64,000 bases of DNA from Dyadobacter jejuensis (lineage in GTDB: Bacteria > Bacteroidota > Bacteroidia > Cytophagales > Spirosomataceae): the NCBI RefSeq assembly GCF_003149085.1, contig NZ_QGDT01000002.1, positions 310,001 through 374,000 on the forward strand, given 5' to 3'. The position numbers and the translations under genes were made by a program. The notes beneath the pieces are model-generated. The model had not been told where the DNA came from. It ran no database searches and saw nothing but the letters and a program-made list of their open reading frames with translations. Shown piece by piece: positions 27,916-36,705 of the stretch (the stretch's first letter is position 1; each line of letters begins with the position of its first letter).

Positions 27916-29193
27916 ATGAAGTATTTTACAGCTCTGGCCATGACCTTCATCATATGGACCACACAGGCTCAATCTTTTAGAGGCAGCACTTCTTATGGGG
28001 ATTCGACTTTACCCTATCAAATTAAGATTGTCAAGGCCGAAGACGCAATAAGCACCTACTTTTCGAGTGTCCCGATGAATGCCTTTGAAATACCCTGTCA
28101 GAACCTTACACGGACAGATGATACTCTGAAGTTTTATGTGATGAGCCATTATTATACCTATGAATATAAGTACTTACAGGACAGTATGAATTATAAAGGA
28201 TGGCTAAAGGTATATTCTAATGAAACGGAACAATTGTTAAATACCTTCGAAACCTCCTTGACTCGAGAAACAGAAGTCGCATCGGATGGCATGGAACGAC
28301 GAGAAATCACCTTTACATCAAACAACCTGCAGCTCCATGGGACCCTATGGCAACCCATAAACCCTATCCAAAAAGGGTTATTTTTTGTCACTTCCTCTCA
28401 GGGACATGATCGGAGTGCGACCAATGCCGAAGCCTATTACTTTGCCAGATTAGGCTATACCGTCTTCAATTACGACAAACGCGGAACAGGAAAGTCGGAA
28501 GGAGACTGGCAGTCGGCCACCATAGAACAATTATGTTCCGACGACATGAATGCCTTGGAGATATTCTCCAAAATTTCCTCGTTGCCAATGGGGGCTATAG
28601 GTATCAAAGGTAGCAGCCAAGGAGGCATTAAGATACCTTATATTCTATCCAAAATGCCTGATTTGGGTTTCGGGATATCGGTAAGCTGTCCGGGAGGAAC
28701 CCTGCTGGAGAGTGATTTGAACCATTGGAAAAACATCCATTACGAGCAGATCGGCAAGGACCAAATAGACCAGGCCCTTAAAGTCCAAAAAGCCGGCTAC
28801 GGGTATTTGGCAGGGAGCATTTCCTTTGACTCCCTCATGAAGATAAAAAACAGCTATGGCCACCAAAAATGGCTCGAATATGTATGGATTCCTGAGCAGG
28901 ATGTTAACAAGGATTATAAGTTAAACTTTAGTGGACTCCCCTATTTCGAGAAAATAACCCAACCTATTTTGGTTCTACAAGGGTTATCGGACCGAGTGAT
29001 CCCCGAAAACAGCCACCTCAAGATCCAGAAAGCCCTTAAATTGGCTCCTACCACCCAGTATGACATAGTACTTTTGAAAAACACCTCCCATTCCATGATG
29101 TCTCGAAATGACGAAATCCCCTATTTTCAATTATTAGCGAACGACTATTTACCACAAATGACGCATTGGATTAAGAAAATCACCTTTAAATAA
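27916..29193 (+). CDS. Secreted alpha/beta hydrolase
   Basis: 425 residues with a signal peptide (residues 1-18, ending TQAQ). After an N-terminal beta domain of about 140 residues, the alpha/beta-hydrolase fold has NYDKRGTGKSEGDW, a nucleophile elbow GIKGSSQGG (Ser near 233), an acid in QGLSDRVIPEN and His in LKNTSHSMM. The triad is therefore complete. The fold resembles bacterial acyl-esterases and S9-like peptidases; the substrate is unknown. It is intact despite lying at the end of the degraded region. Confidence 0.83.
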   Translation: MKYFTALAMTFIIWTTQAQSFRGSTSYGDSTLPYQIKIVKAEDAISTYFSSVPMNAFEIPCQNLTRTDDTLKFYVMSHYYTYEYKYLQDSMNYKGWLKVYSNETEQLLNTFETSLTRETEVASDGMERREITFTSNNLQLHGTLWQPINPIQKGLFFVTSSQGHDRSATNAEAYYFARLGYTVFNYDKRGTGKSEGDWQSATIEQLCSDDMNALEIFSKISSLPMGAIGIKGSSQGGIKIPYILSKMPDLGFGISVSCPGGTLLESDLNHWKNIHYEQIGKDQIDQALKVQKAGYGYLAGSISFDSLMKIKNSYGHQKWLEYVWIPEQDVNKDYKLNFSGLPYFEKITQPILVLQGLSDRVIPENSHLKIQKALKLAPTTQYDIVLLKNTSHSMMSRNDEIPYFQLLANDYLPQMTHWIKKITFK

Positions 29194-29444
29194 TGGGGGT
29201 GCTTTAGTAGAGCGCCAAGAGGACTTAAGCCATGATGCCAGACGGTTGCCCCCCGGCTTGCTCCTCTCGAGGTGGCTTCGGAGTCAAGGAATAGACTGAC
29301 TCAATCACAGAAGGACAGAAAACCTATTTATCTTAAAAAGTACTTATGCGATTAATGGGCGTTTGGGTGGTGGCTTGCAACTCCACAAAAACGGAGGTAT
29401 GAAATAAGCGAGCCAACCAGCCGAATTAGAAAGCCTGGAAGCCA

Positions 29445-29684
29445 TTGGGCGGATATAGCCTTCTACCGATCAACAGAAAAGGTACGATGCTCCCTACCCG
29501 AGCCGTGAAGGCCAACAGAAACCCCAGCATTACGGAGCCTGAAATGGAGGCCGAGTATAGCAAGCTGTTGGGAGTAAAAGTAGCCGCTCAGATTCTCCAA
29601 TCCGTTTTCCCGAAAAGAAAAATAGTCCTCATTGACACATTGGCCGTAAACTTAGGGAAGGGGAGAACCGGCCTCAGCGTGTAA
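29445..29684 (+). pseudogene. Probable agmatine deiminase remnant with internal deletion
   Basis: The frame reads LPINRKGTMLPTRAVKANRN, PSITEPEMEAEYSKLLGV, then directly AAQILQSVFPKRKIVLID and LGKGRTGLSV. The first block resembles the mid-protein part of agmatine deiminase (NGKGTLLTTE...NRNPxLxKEEIE..LGV). The last resembles its C-terminal LQxxFPDRxVxxID..xxxGGG segment. About 100 residues between them, and the flanks, are missing. The match is from memory and moderate. Confidence 0.45.
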
Positions 29685-29727
29685 CATGTCTTACGCTCCA
29701 CCGTCCAAGATACTCACCAAAACGTTG

Positions 29728-29735
29728 TAGTTTTG
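29728..29735 (+). promoter_or_regulatory. Bacteroidota -7 promoter box (TAGTTTTG)
   Basis: Exact TAnnTTTG match 77 bases ahead of the deoxyribonucleotidase ATG. No -33 box was seen. Confidence 0.4.
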
Positions 29736-29812
29736 TATTCTGTTGACAGTACTAAACTAAAACTCCGATATTACATCATTTTGCTACATACCCGTTTCTT
29801 TTGACCATACCT

Positions 29813-30352
29813 ATGAAAAAAACCATCGCCATCGACATGGACAACGTCCTGGTCGACATTGAAATAAACTGGATTGATAAATATGAAGAGGCCTATGGTA
29901 TCCGCATCAGCAAGGAAGCCATGCGAGGAATACCGGAAGATGCCGCCTTTCCCGACCCAGTTGCGGCTAGGGAGCTGGTTTACCAACCTGGCTTTTTCCT
30001 TAACGCTCCCATAATGGATGGTGCCTACGAGGCACTGATCGCCCTGCAAGAGCGCTACGACATTTATATCGTTTCGGCCGCCATGGAATTCCCCAACTCT
30101 CTAAAAGAGAAACACGACTGGCTCGCCAAACATTTGCCCTTTATTTCCTGGAGAAATATTGTATTATGTGGCGACAAAAGTATCATTGGCACCGACCTGC
30201 TGATCGACGACCATGTCAAGAATCTAGATCCCTTTAAAGGAGAAAGCATTCTTTTCACAGCGGGACATAATATTCATATCGACCGGCACACCCGGGTAAA
30301 CAATTGGGCGGAAGTACTGGACCTATTGCTTCCGGAATCGGTAATAAAATAA
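29813..30352 (+). CDS. 5'(3')-deoxyribonucleotidase, HAD superfamily
   Basis: 179 residues from ATG 29813 (a TTG 12 bases upstream is less likely). The HAD nucleophile motif IAIDMDNVLVD (Asp8, Asp10) is followed by YIVSAAMEFP (motif II) and LCGDKSIIGTDLLIDD (motifs III/IV). The overall pattern matches the NT5C family, which dephosphorylates deoxyribonucleoside 5' and 3' monophosphates in the cytosol. It converges on uvrB, with 32 bases between the stops. Confidence 0.9.
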   Translation: MKKTIAIDMDNVLVDIEINWIDKYEEAYGIRISKEAMRGIPEDAAFPDPVAARELVYQPGFFLNAPIMDGAYEALIALQERYDIYIVSAAMEFPNSLKEKHDWLAKHLPFISWRNIVLCGDKSIIGTDLLIDDHVKNLDPFKGESILFTAGHNIHIDRHTRVNNWAEVLDLLLPESVIK

Positions 30353-30384
30353 GAGCCGCCCCAAAATGGAATGGCCCTAAGGAT

Positions 30385-32400
30385 CTATTTTTCTGCTATG
30401 CGCTCCTTCAATTGGATGAGCTCGTCACGAAGACGGGCCGCCTCTAAGAAATCCAGATCTTTGGCTGCCAGTTCCATTTTGCGTTGGGTTTCGGCCAGTA
30501 GTTTTTTGAGCTCCTCCTTACCCATAAATTGCACTACGGGGTCGGCCACTACTTTTACTTCCTGAGGCTCTACATAAATCTTCCGCACCTTGGAGTCGGC
30601 CACCGAAGTCTGTTCCATAATGGCCTCTTTAGATTTTAAAATCGTTTTGGGGGTAATTCCATTGGCGTCGTTATAGGCCATTTGGGCACTCCGTCTCCGG
30701 TTGGTTTCGTCGATAGCCTGGCGCATAGAACCCGTCATAACGTCGGCATACATCAGCACCTTACCATTTTGGTTCCGAGCCGCACGGCCAATCGTTTGGA
30801 TCATGGACCGGACATCCCTCAAAAAACCCTCCTTGTCTGCATCCATAATGGCCACAAGGGATACCTCTGGTAAATCGAGACCTTCTCTCAGCAGGTTGAC
30901 CCCCACGAGTACATCAAATACCCCGAGGCGCAGTTCCCGAAGGATTTCTACCCGATCCAAAGTCTTTACTTCCGAATGGATATACCGGCATTTAATGCCT
31001 ACTTTGTCGAGGTATTTGCTGAGCTCCTCCGCCATACGCTTGGTAAGCGTGGTGATGAGCACACGCTCATTTTGCTGGATCCTTTCCGAAATCTCTTCCA
31101 ACAAATCGTCGATCTGGTTCAGGCTGGGCCTGACCTCTATGATCGGATCGAGCAGGCCAGTAGGCCGTATGATCTGCTCTACGACTACGCCTTCGGAACG
31201 ACGCAATTCATAATCGGCCGGAGTGGCACTCACAAATATACTTTGGGAGGTAAGCTCTTCAAACTCTTGGAAGGTAAGGGGCCTGTTGTCCATAGCCGAG
31301 GGGAGCCTAAAGCCATAATCGACCAAGGACTCCTTACGCGAACGGTCCCCACCCCACATGGCCTTGATCTGCGGCATGGTGACGTGGCTTTCATCTACCA
31401 CCATCAGGAAATCATCTGGAAAATAGTCCATCAGGCAAAATGGACGCTGGCCAGGATCCCTTCTGTCGAAATACCTTGAGTAATTTTCAATTCCCGAACA
31501 ATAACCCAACTCTCGCATCATTTCGATATCGAATTCGGTACGTTCCTTAATCCGTTCGGCTTCGGCAAGTCGCCCCTGAGAGGTAAAGAAGGCGATCTGT
31601 TGGACCAAATCGTCTTGTATTTCTTTTATCGACTGTTGCAGCACGTCTCGTCCCGTCACAAAGAGATTGGCAGGGAAAATAGCCACAGCCTTTTCCGAAG
31701 AAATCCGCTTCCCTGACTCGGGCTCTATGCGTTGTATTTCTTCAATTTCGTCTCCAAAAAATATGACTCTATAAGCGAAATCGGCATATCCCGGGTAAAT
31801 ATCAACGGTATCTCCTTTTACCCTAAAAGTCCCCCTCGAAAACTCAAGCTCGGTACGGCTATAAAGGATTTCGACGAGGCGAAATAGAAACTGATTCCGG
31901 CTGACGATGTCGCCAAGCTTCACACTCACAATACTCTTTTTGTATTCGTGTGGGTTCCCTGCTCCATAAATACACGATACCGACGCCACGACCAGCACAT
32001 CCCTACGTCCACTCATCAATGACGAAACAGAAGCCAGCCTTAGCTTATCGATCTCTTCGTTGATCATCAAGTCCTTTTCTATATAAGTATTGGAGCTTGC
32101 AATAAACGCCTCAGGTTGATAGTAGTCGTAATAACTGATAAAATACTCAACGGCATTATGAGGAAAAAACTGCTTAAACTCGCCATAAAGCTGGGCGGCC
32201 AGGGTTTTGTTATGGCTCAGCACCAGGGTGGGGCGATTTACCTGGGCCACCACGTTGGCCACCGTAAAAGTCTTCCCTGACCCAGTAACCCCTAACAAAG
32301 TTTGAGCCGGCTCCCCGGCTCTTAATCCATGTACCAATTGCTTGATGGCTTCCGGTTGATCGCCAGTTGGCACATATTCCGAAACGAGTTCAAAATCCAT
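30385..32400 (-). CDS. uvrB: Excinuclease ABC subunit UvrB
   Basis: 671 residues from ATG 32400, the usual MDFELVSEYVPTGDQPEAI start. Walker A GVTGSGKT is at residues 37-44. The beta-hairpin region has YFISYYDYYQPEAF, motif II is VVDESH, and motif VI lies in QTIGRAARN. A C-terminal UVR domain contains LDFLEAARLRDELIQL for UvrC contact. It acts in nucleotide-excision repair as the damage-verifying helicase. The preceding gene ends in a terminator that overlaps its leader. Confidence 0.97.
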   Translation of the reverse strand: MDFELVSEYVPTGDQPEAIKQLVHGLRAGEPAQTLLGVTGSGKTFTVANVVAQVNRPTLVLSHNKTLAAQLYGEFKQFFPHNAVEYFISYYDYYQPEAFIASSNTYIEKDLMINEEIDKLRLASVSSLMSGRRDVLVVASVSCIYGAGNPHEYKKSIVSVKLGDIVSRNQFLFRLVEILYSRTELEFSRGTFRVKGDTVDIYPGYADFAYRVIFFGDEIEEIQRIEPESGKRISSEKAVAIFPANLFVTGRDVLQQSIKEIQDDLVQQIAFFTSQGRLAEAERIKERTEFDIEMMRELGYCSGIENYSRYFDRRDPGQRPFCLMDYFPDDFLMVVDESHVTMPQIKAMWGGDRSRKESLVDYGFRLPSAMDNRPLTFQEFEELTSQSIFVSATPADYELRRSEGVVVEQIIRPTGLLDPIIEVRPSLNQIDDLLEEISERIQQNERVLITTLTKRMAEELSKYLDKVGIKCRYIHSEVKTLDRVEILRELRLGVFDVLVGVNLLREGLDLPEVSLVAIMDADKEGFLRDVRSMIQTIGRAARNQNGKVLMYADVMTGSMRQAIDETNRRRSAQMAYNDANGITPKTILKSKEAIMEQTSVADSKVRKIYVEPQEVKVVADPVVQFMGKEELKKLLAETQRKMELAAKDLDFLEAARLRDELIQLKERIAEK

Positions 32401-32420
32401 AGATCGTATTTTTATTAAAC

Positions 32421-32459
32421 AAAAAAGGGGGTGCATCTGGACTTCAGGTGCACCCCCTT
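32421..32459 (-). terminator. Rho-independent terminator of the cupin/JmjC gene
   Basis: Perfect 11-bp stem AAGGGGGTGCA/TGCACCCCCTT (32425-32435, 32449-32459) with a 13-base loop. On the minus strand it is followed by six Ts (complement of 32421-32426). It lies 19 bases after the JmjC-type gene stop and just ahead of the uvrB start. Confidence 0.85.
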
Positions 32460-32478
32460 GGATTACCCAAAAGTAGAA

Positions 32479-33327
32479 TTAACCAACCAAGGTCGATTTG
32501 GCATTTTCAATGGCTTTACGTTCTTTCCAATGCTGCCATTTGATTCCTAACAAGGAAGTCATCCCTCTGTCCACAAAAGTATGACGAACCAGGTTCATCC
32601 CCCCTTGAAGGGCCGTAAATACGGAGTTGTTGGCCCGAAGTGCCAGGCTAAATCCACCGTCTACGTATTTGATATGGTGCCACCAAAGTGATGGAATAAA
32701 GATCGTCTCTCCATGACCCAGTATCGTCTCATGTCCCACGGCCTCTTTGAGGGCAGGGAATCGATCGTAATCAGGATTCAAAGGATCCACCTTACTCATC
32801 ACCGTAAACGGATGGTGGTATAACTTTTTGCTTTCCTCTGGCGAGAACAATACGATATGCTTACGGGTTTGAAACTGCGTTAGGAATACATTGGAGCAGT
32901 CCATATCGTAATGAAGACTGGTAATAGAACCTTCCCCACCGAAGAATACGAACTTATACGATTTCAGGAAACCATCCATGATGGTTGGAAAACGTATATC
33001 ATTGGCCAGTTCGGGGGCTTTTTTAAAAATATCGAATAAGAAGATTCTTAGATCGGTAGGACCCTTTTCGATAAGAGAAAGGTATTCACCAAATTTCATT
33101 GTTTTGGCTATCTGAAAATACTTATCGGCATCGTGCATATGGTTATCGACCAAAGGCACATCCAAATTCCCATGCGTATCCCTTAACCAATCGAACGTCC
33201 ATTTTTGCACCGCAGGCCAATCCTTTGCCAAATCGGTAAACACAACCGGCTTACTGGGTTTAAGATAATTCTCAATAAACTCCTCACGAGTAAGGCCACT
33301 CCGTTTTTCTATTTGTAATAACTCCAT
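32479..33327 (-). CDS. Cupin-like JmjC (cupin_8) Fe(II)/2-oxoglutarate oxygenase
   Basis: 282 residues from ATG 33327; a TTG at 33339 would add four residues. The iron site is visible as HYDMD (His139, Asp141) and a distal His in IPSLWWHHI. The surrounding double-stranded helix has EGSITSLHYD and GETIFIPSLWWHH. Bacterial relatives hydroxylate proteins or small molecules, with substrates mostly unknown. It forms a single-gene unit with its own terminator. Confidence 0.85.
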   Translation of the reverse strand: MELLQIEKRSGLTREEFIENYLKPSKPVVFTDLAKDWPAVQKWTFDWLRDTHGNLDVPLVDNHMHDADKYFQIAKTMKFGEYLSLIEKGPTDLRIFLFDIFKKAPELANDIRFPTIMDGFLKSYKFVFFGGEGSITSLHYDMDCSNVFLTQFQTRKHIVLFSPEESKKLYHHPFTVMSKVDPLNPDYDRFPALKEAVGHETILGHGETIFIPSLWWHHIKYVDGGFSLALRANNSVFTALQGGMNLVRHTFVDRGMTSLLGIKWQHWKERKAIENAKSTLVG

Positions 33328-33908
33328 AAAAGAATCCAAAAAATTTAATACGATATTTTCCGCGTCAGAATCTCTGTGCTCCAGCCAAATGCTGGCTCTT
33401 CATTAAATAAACTCCAACAGAGCCGTCTGCTACAACAATATTTTAAAGCTAATAAGTTCTAACAGAATCGGTAAATTCCCCTTTATCCTGTAAAAGTATT
33501 AAAGAGATTTCAAAACTGATAAACTAATGACTGATATTACGAATAGTTACCCCCTCCACTACGGAGGTATCAGCTTGTCGTTTAGGAAAGTAGCGCTGGA
33601 AGCCGCATCTGCTAGCCGGGGTAACCCTCAACACGAAAAACAAACTTAAATATCTGACATTCTGATCATTAACAACCAAGTGAATCAACAAACAGCAAAA
33701 TTATAATTCTCCTACCTGTTTTTGCTACCCGTTCCTAGGTCCAGGCAATAGGCCATTTCTGATGCCTAAAGATTTCTCCAAAACTGATTAAAATCATAGA
33801 GACACCCAGGATCATTTTCTTGGTATTTCCATCTTGGTATTTTATTAAATCTGAATTTTCAATCCCAAAATAATCATTAACTTTCCTTCAATTTCAAATA
33901 GACCAAGC
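33328..33908. other. 581-base intergenic region between divergent genes
   Basis: No credible coding frame. It contains the paired element at 33546-33625; the rest is AT-rich and unremarkable. Confidence 0.5.
33546..33625. ncRNA. Candidate structured RNA or DNA element of 80 bases
   Basis: Outer arms GTTACCCC (33546-33553) and GGGGTAAC (33618-33625) are perfect complements. Inside are a hairpin CCTCC-ACTAC-GGAGG (33553-33567) and TAGC/GCTA (33591-33594, 33611-33614). The three stems resemble a small closed multi-helix RNA. No known class was recognised. Strand is undecided, since it lies 219 bases from the JmjC start and 284 from the DUF1003 start. Confidence 0.3.
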
Positions 33909-34478
33909 ATGTCCACTGACGAATACGACCAGGATGCCGATGAGCTCCGAAATGCGCAAACCATCCAAATGCAAAAATTGCATGATTTAGTCCTCCTCTC
34001 TATCAAAGAACAGGACTCTATCTTTAACAATCTGGCGCATCCCCCCATCGAAACCCTCTCTCCGGGCCAACGCGTTTCCGACAAGGTAGCTCAGTTTGGT
34101 GGTAGCTGGGTCTTTATCATTTTATTTTTGTCCCTATTAATCGCTTGGATCCTTTTCAACGAACTCGTGCCTAATGGCGAGCGATTCGACCCTTACCCTT
34201 TTATCCTGATGAATCTGGTTTTGTCCTGTGTTGCGGCTCTGCAAGCCCCCATTATTATGATGAGCCAAAATCGCCAAGCCGAGAAAGACCGTGCCCGTGC
34301 TGAAAATGACTATATGGTCAATCTTAAGGCGGAACTTGAGGTCCGTAGCTTAAACCAAAAAATAGACCTGCTGCAAGAAGAGCAGCTGAAAACAATATTT
34401 AGCGTGCAGGCCCGACAAATGGAAATCTTAAAAAGAATGGAGAATAATATTCAAGTATTAATGGCCAAGAATAAATGA
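33909..34478 (+). CDS. DUF1003 domain-containing membrane protein
   Basis: 189 residues. An N-terminal soluble part is followed by GQRVSDKVAQFGGSWVFI and two membrane helices (about 70-88 and 99-117) separated by the conserved NELVPNGERFDPYPFILMN loop. A C-terminal coiled coil carries QNRQAEKDRARAENDY. This is the usual DUF1003 layout; function is unknown. The stop overlaps the start of the next gene by 4 bases (ATGA). Confidence 0.88.
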   Translation: MSTDEYDQDADELRNAQTIQMQKLHDLVLLSIKEQDSIFNNLAHPPIETLSPGQRVSDKVAQFGGSWVFIILFLSLLIAWILFNELVPNGERFDPYPFILMNLVLSCVAALQAPIIMMSQNRQAEKDRARAENDYMVNLKAELEVRSLNQKIDLLQEEQLKTIFSVQARQMEILKRMENNIQVLMAKNK

Positions 34479-34813
34479 TCAACTATCACAACAAAAGGTT
34501 TTATCCCTTAAGCAATTCCACCAATGGGGAGGTAGACCTCGACATGGTGTTCGTCTACCAACAGCAGGGCAACGTGGTAAGCTGCCAATATGCGGGTAAA
34601 AACATAAAATTTGGCCAGCTAATGGCATTGGTCTTACCCGATGGCTCTCTGGACATGCGCTATCAGCAGATCAACCTGCAAGGGGAAATAAGAACGGGCA
34701 TATGCCATTCTACCCCCGAAGTCCTTGCCGACGGCCGAATACGACTCTATGAAAGCTGGCAATGGACCAGCGGAGACCGCTCTTCCGGGAGATCCATATT
34801 GGAAGAGCGGTAG
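34475..34813 (+). CDS. Conserved small soluble protein
   Basis: 112 residues, mostly beta-strand: MINYHNKRFYPLSNSTNGEV, TVFVYQQQGN-like repeats and CQYAGKNIKFGQLMALVL. Homologues in Bacteroidota are commonly labelled n-acetylglutamate synthase without evidence; the fold looks like a small beta-barrel (an avidin- or lipocalin-type sheet). Translationally coupled to the DUF1003 gene. Function not known. Confidence 0.65.
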   Translation: MINYHNKRFYPLSNSTNGEVDLDMVFVYQQQGNVVSCQYAGKNIKFGQLMALVLPDGSLDMRYQQINLQGEIRTGICHSTPEVLADGRIRLYESWQWTSGDRSSGRSILEER

Positions 34814-34827
34814 ACCTAGCGCCCTAG

Positions 34828-35889
34828 TTATTGTTCGAGGATATCCTTTAAGTTATTAAGCCCTTGGTCAAAATCCTTTCCGATGGCATTTTGAATGTCC
34901 ATAAAGGGCATGATTACATTCATAGGAATGGGCATGGAACCATTGAAGCCCCAAACAACCTTGGTGTGTGTGGAATCGATCCCCTCTGTCAGCAGGTAGG
35001 CTTGGGAAGTGGACTCGAAGGGTCTATGAAAGCGCAGCTCAAAGTCGATGCGTTCCCCTTCTTGTACTTTTTTTATTTCCTGCTCCCCAGCTCCAACCTC
35101 TTTTTCCTTACTATCCCAATGATAGGTGGAGCCTACGGTGCCAGGCATGCCCACATATCCTTTCTCCATTTTGGGGTCCATTTTGGACCATACACTCCAT
35201 TGTTCTTGATTTTCTAAGGTTCGCAAATAATCAAAGACCTGACTTTTAGGCCGATTGACAATTACGCTCCGCTCCACAGAATAGTCTTTTGGCATTATAA
35301 TAGCAGCGATCACCACTGCTCCAATCAATCCAAAAATGATAAAAAGAAACGTTTTCATAGTCCATATTGATTTAGGTTGATACATGTATTTCAAACGTAA
35401 TTCATCTGGATATTCATAGGCTTCTATTTGCTGCATTCCTACTTTCTGCAGCACCCGTATCGAAGCCAGGTTTTCACTATTTACGAAGGCGATCACGGGT
35501 CTTCCCTTGGTTTTCTTCCTAGCATATTCAAGGAGGGTATGGGCCAGTTTTGTAGCCAAACCTCTACCCCAAAACTGCTGCTGGAGTCTATAGCCGATTT
35601 CTGTGGCCCCATCAAATTCCTCTAGCTTGGCGCTGCCTATCAATTCGCCAGTCTCTTTTAGCATTACAAAATAACGACCAAAAGGAGGAGGCATCGCGTT
35701 TTCCTCCATAAAGCTTTGAAACATCGCCTCCGACTCTTGACGATTCAAAGCTTTGCCCGTCACATACCTCATCACGTCCTCATCGGTGCAAAGAGAATGA
35801 TATAAGTCGCCATCCTGAGGCCGCATTTTGGATAGGACAAAGTCAGTAGACTCAAATGTATCATTTTGAGTTGAGTCAAATTCAATCAT
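34828..35889 (-). CDS. Fusion of GNAT acetyltransferase and membrane-anchored SRPBCC domain
   Basis: 353 residues. Residues 1-170 form a GNAT N-acetyltransferase with the acetyl-CoA loop QQFWGRGLATKL and a typical end RLKYMYQPK. After four residues (SIWT) begins MKTFLFIIFGLIGAVVIAA, which looks like the complete N-terminus of a separate SRPBCC (polyketide cyclase-like) protein. This has one membrane helix and a domain with SVIVNRPKSQVFDYL and WSVWSKMDPKMEKGYVGMPG. The second part would be a 176-residue gene if started at 35358. The fusion may have arisen by loss of a stop codon in the linker. Confidence 0.8.
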   Translation of the reverse strand: MIEFDSTQNDTFESTDFVLSKMRPQDGDLYHSLCTDEDVMRYVTGKALNRQESEAMFQSFMEENAMPPPFGRYFVMLKETGELIGSAKLEEFDGATEIGYRLQQQFWGRGLATKLAHTLLEYARKKTKGRPVIAFVNSENLASIRVLQKVGMQQIEAYEYPDELRLKYMYQPKSIWTMKTFLFIIFGLIGAVVIAAIIMPKDYSVERSVIVNRPKSQVFDYLRTLENQEQWSVWSKMDPKMEKGYVGMPGTVGSTYHWDSKEKEVGAGEQEIKKVQEGERIDFELRFHRPFESTSQAYLLTEGIDSTHTKVVWGFNGSMPIPMNVIMPFMDIQNAIGKDFDQGLNNLKDILEQ

Positions 35890-36144
35890 ATTTCTAGTCA
35901 GGTTGTTAAAGCGGCAAAGCTGAACGGCTATAGAAAGTTAAAAAAATATACGACAGTAGCATATTAGAACCAATAAAATATTGTTAACACTCATTAACAA
36001 CCCATGAAATTTGGCATTCTACGGCTTATTATTATATTTGTTAGTACGCCCGAGAGTATTGCTATTCCAATATAATAGTATCGTTTGATCTTGATATGAT
36101 TATATAAATATGAATTTTTTAATGCCTTGGCTATTCCTAACCTC

Positions 36145-36540
36145 ATGACAAAAAGATCCTTTATACTATTTGTATCTCTGATTTCTTTTATGATCTCAGT
36201 GACCTTTTCCCTTAGCTTACAAGGGATAGGGGCAGATAATAAAGGATTACATTCCAAGCAATCGGCCATAGCCTCGTCCCAATTCGGGACGAGCTATGAC
36301 GATCAAGAGGCCATTTTACAAGCCGATGAATCGGAATGGAGGGAAAACCTGAACGATCTACTCAGGCACCGCGGGCCATCTTATCGATTCTCTGGTATTG
36401 ACGAATTCTCCATTACGATCTTCTGTTTTGGTCTTATCAGTGCAGGGAATTATCGCCCTACTCTTTCTTGGGTATTCTGCCTAAGAGAACTAGTGCTGCC
36501 CGATTATTATTACTTTCTCCACAGGCTTTGCCCTTTCTGA
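36145..36540 (+). CDS. Hypothetical secreted protein, possibly frameshifted
   Basis: From ATG 36145 a signal-like helix (FILFVSLISFMISVTFSLSL) precedes a charged region with QEAILQADESEWRENLNDLL. Past about 36400 the frame turns into unusual Cys- and aromatic-rich sequence. The adjacent frame encodes SVLVLSVQGIIALLFLGYSA followed by a stop at about 36482-36484, a plausible membrane anchor. A palindrome at 36273-36293 (CTCGTCCC/GGGACGAG) lies inside. A real gene with a frame error, or non-coding, are both possible. Confidence 0.3.
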   Translation: MTKRSFILFVSLISFMISVTFSLSLQGIGADNKGLHSKQSAIASSQFGTSYDDQEAILQADESEWRENLNDLLRHRGPSYRFSGIDEFSITIFCFGLISAGNYRPTLSWVFCLRELVLPDYYYFLHRLCPF

Positions 36541-36705
36541 GTGAACCTCGTTCACTAGGCCCTGTCGGTTTTGTCGGGTTCTAACTTTTTACAAATTACC
36601 ATAGTCCAAATAAGGTACCCCCAACGGGAAAGGCCTTCCTGTGTACCTCAGGGAGACTTTCAAGGAAGGAGTACATTGCACCCATTTTTTTATCCAACCT
36701 CTAGT

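Noticed and set aside
33546..33625. Integron attC-like site
   Set aside because: The arms GTTACCCC and GGGGTAAC are in the wrong order and do not fit the RYYYAAC/GTTRRRY core pattern.
35994..36269. Minus-strand frame of 91 codons with a hydrophobic end
   Set aside because: It overlaps the plus-strand signal-peptide frame at 36145 and has a weak start; neither is strong, but this one has less protein-like composition.
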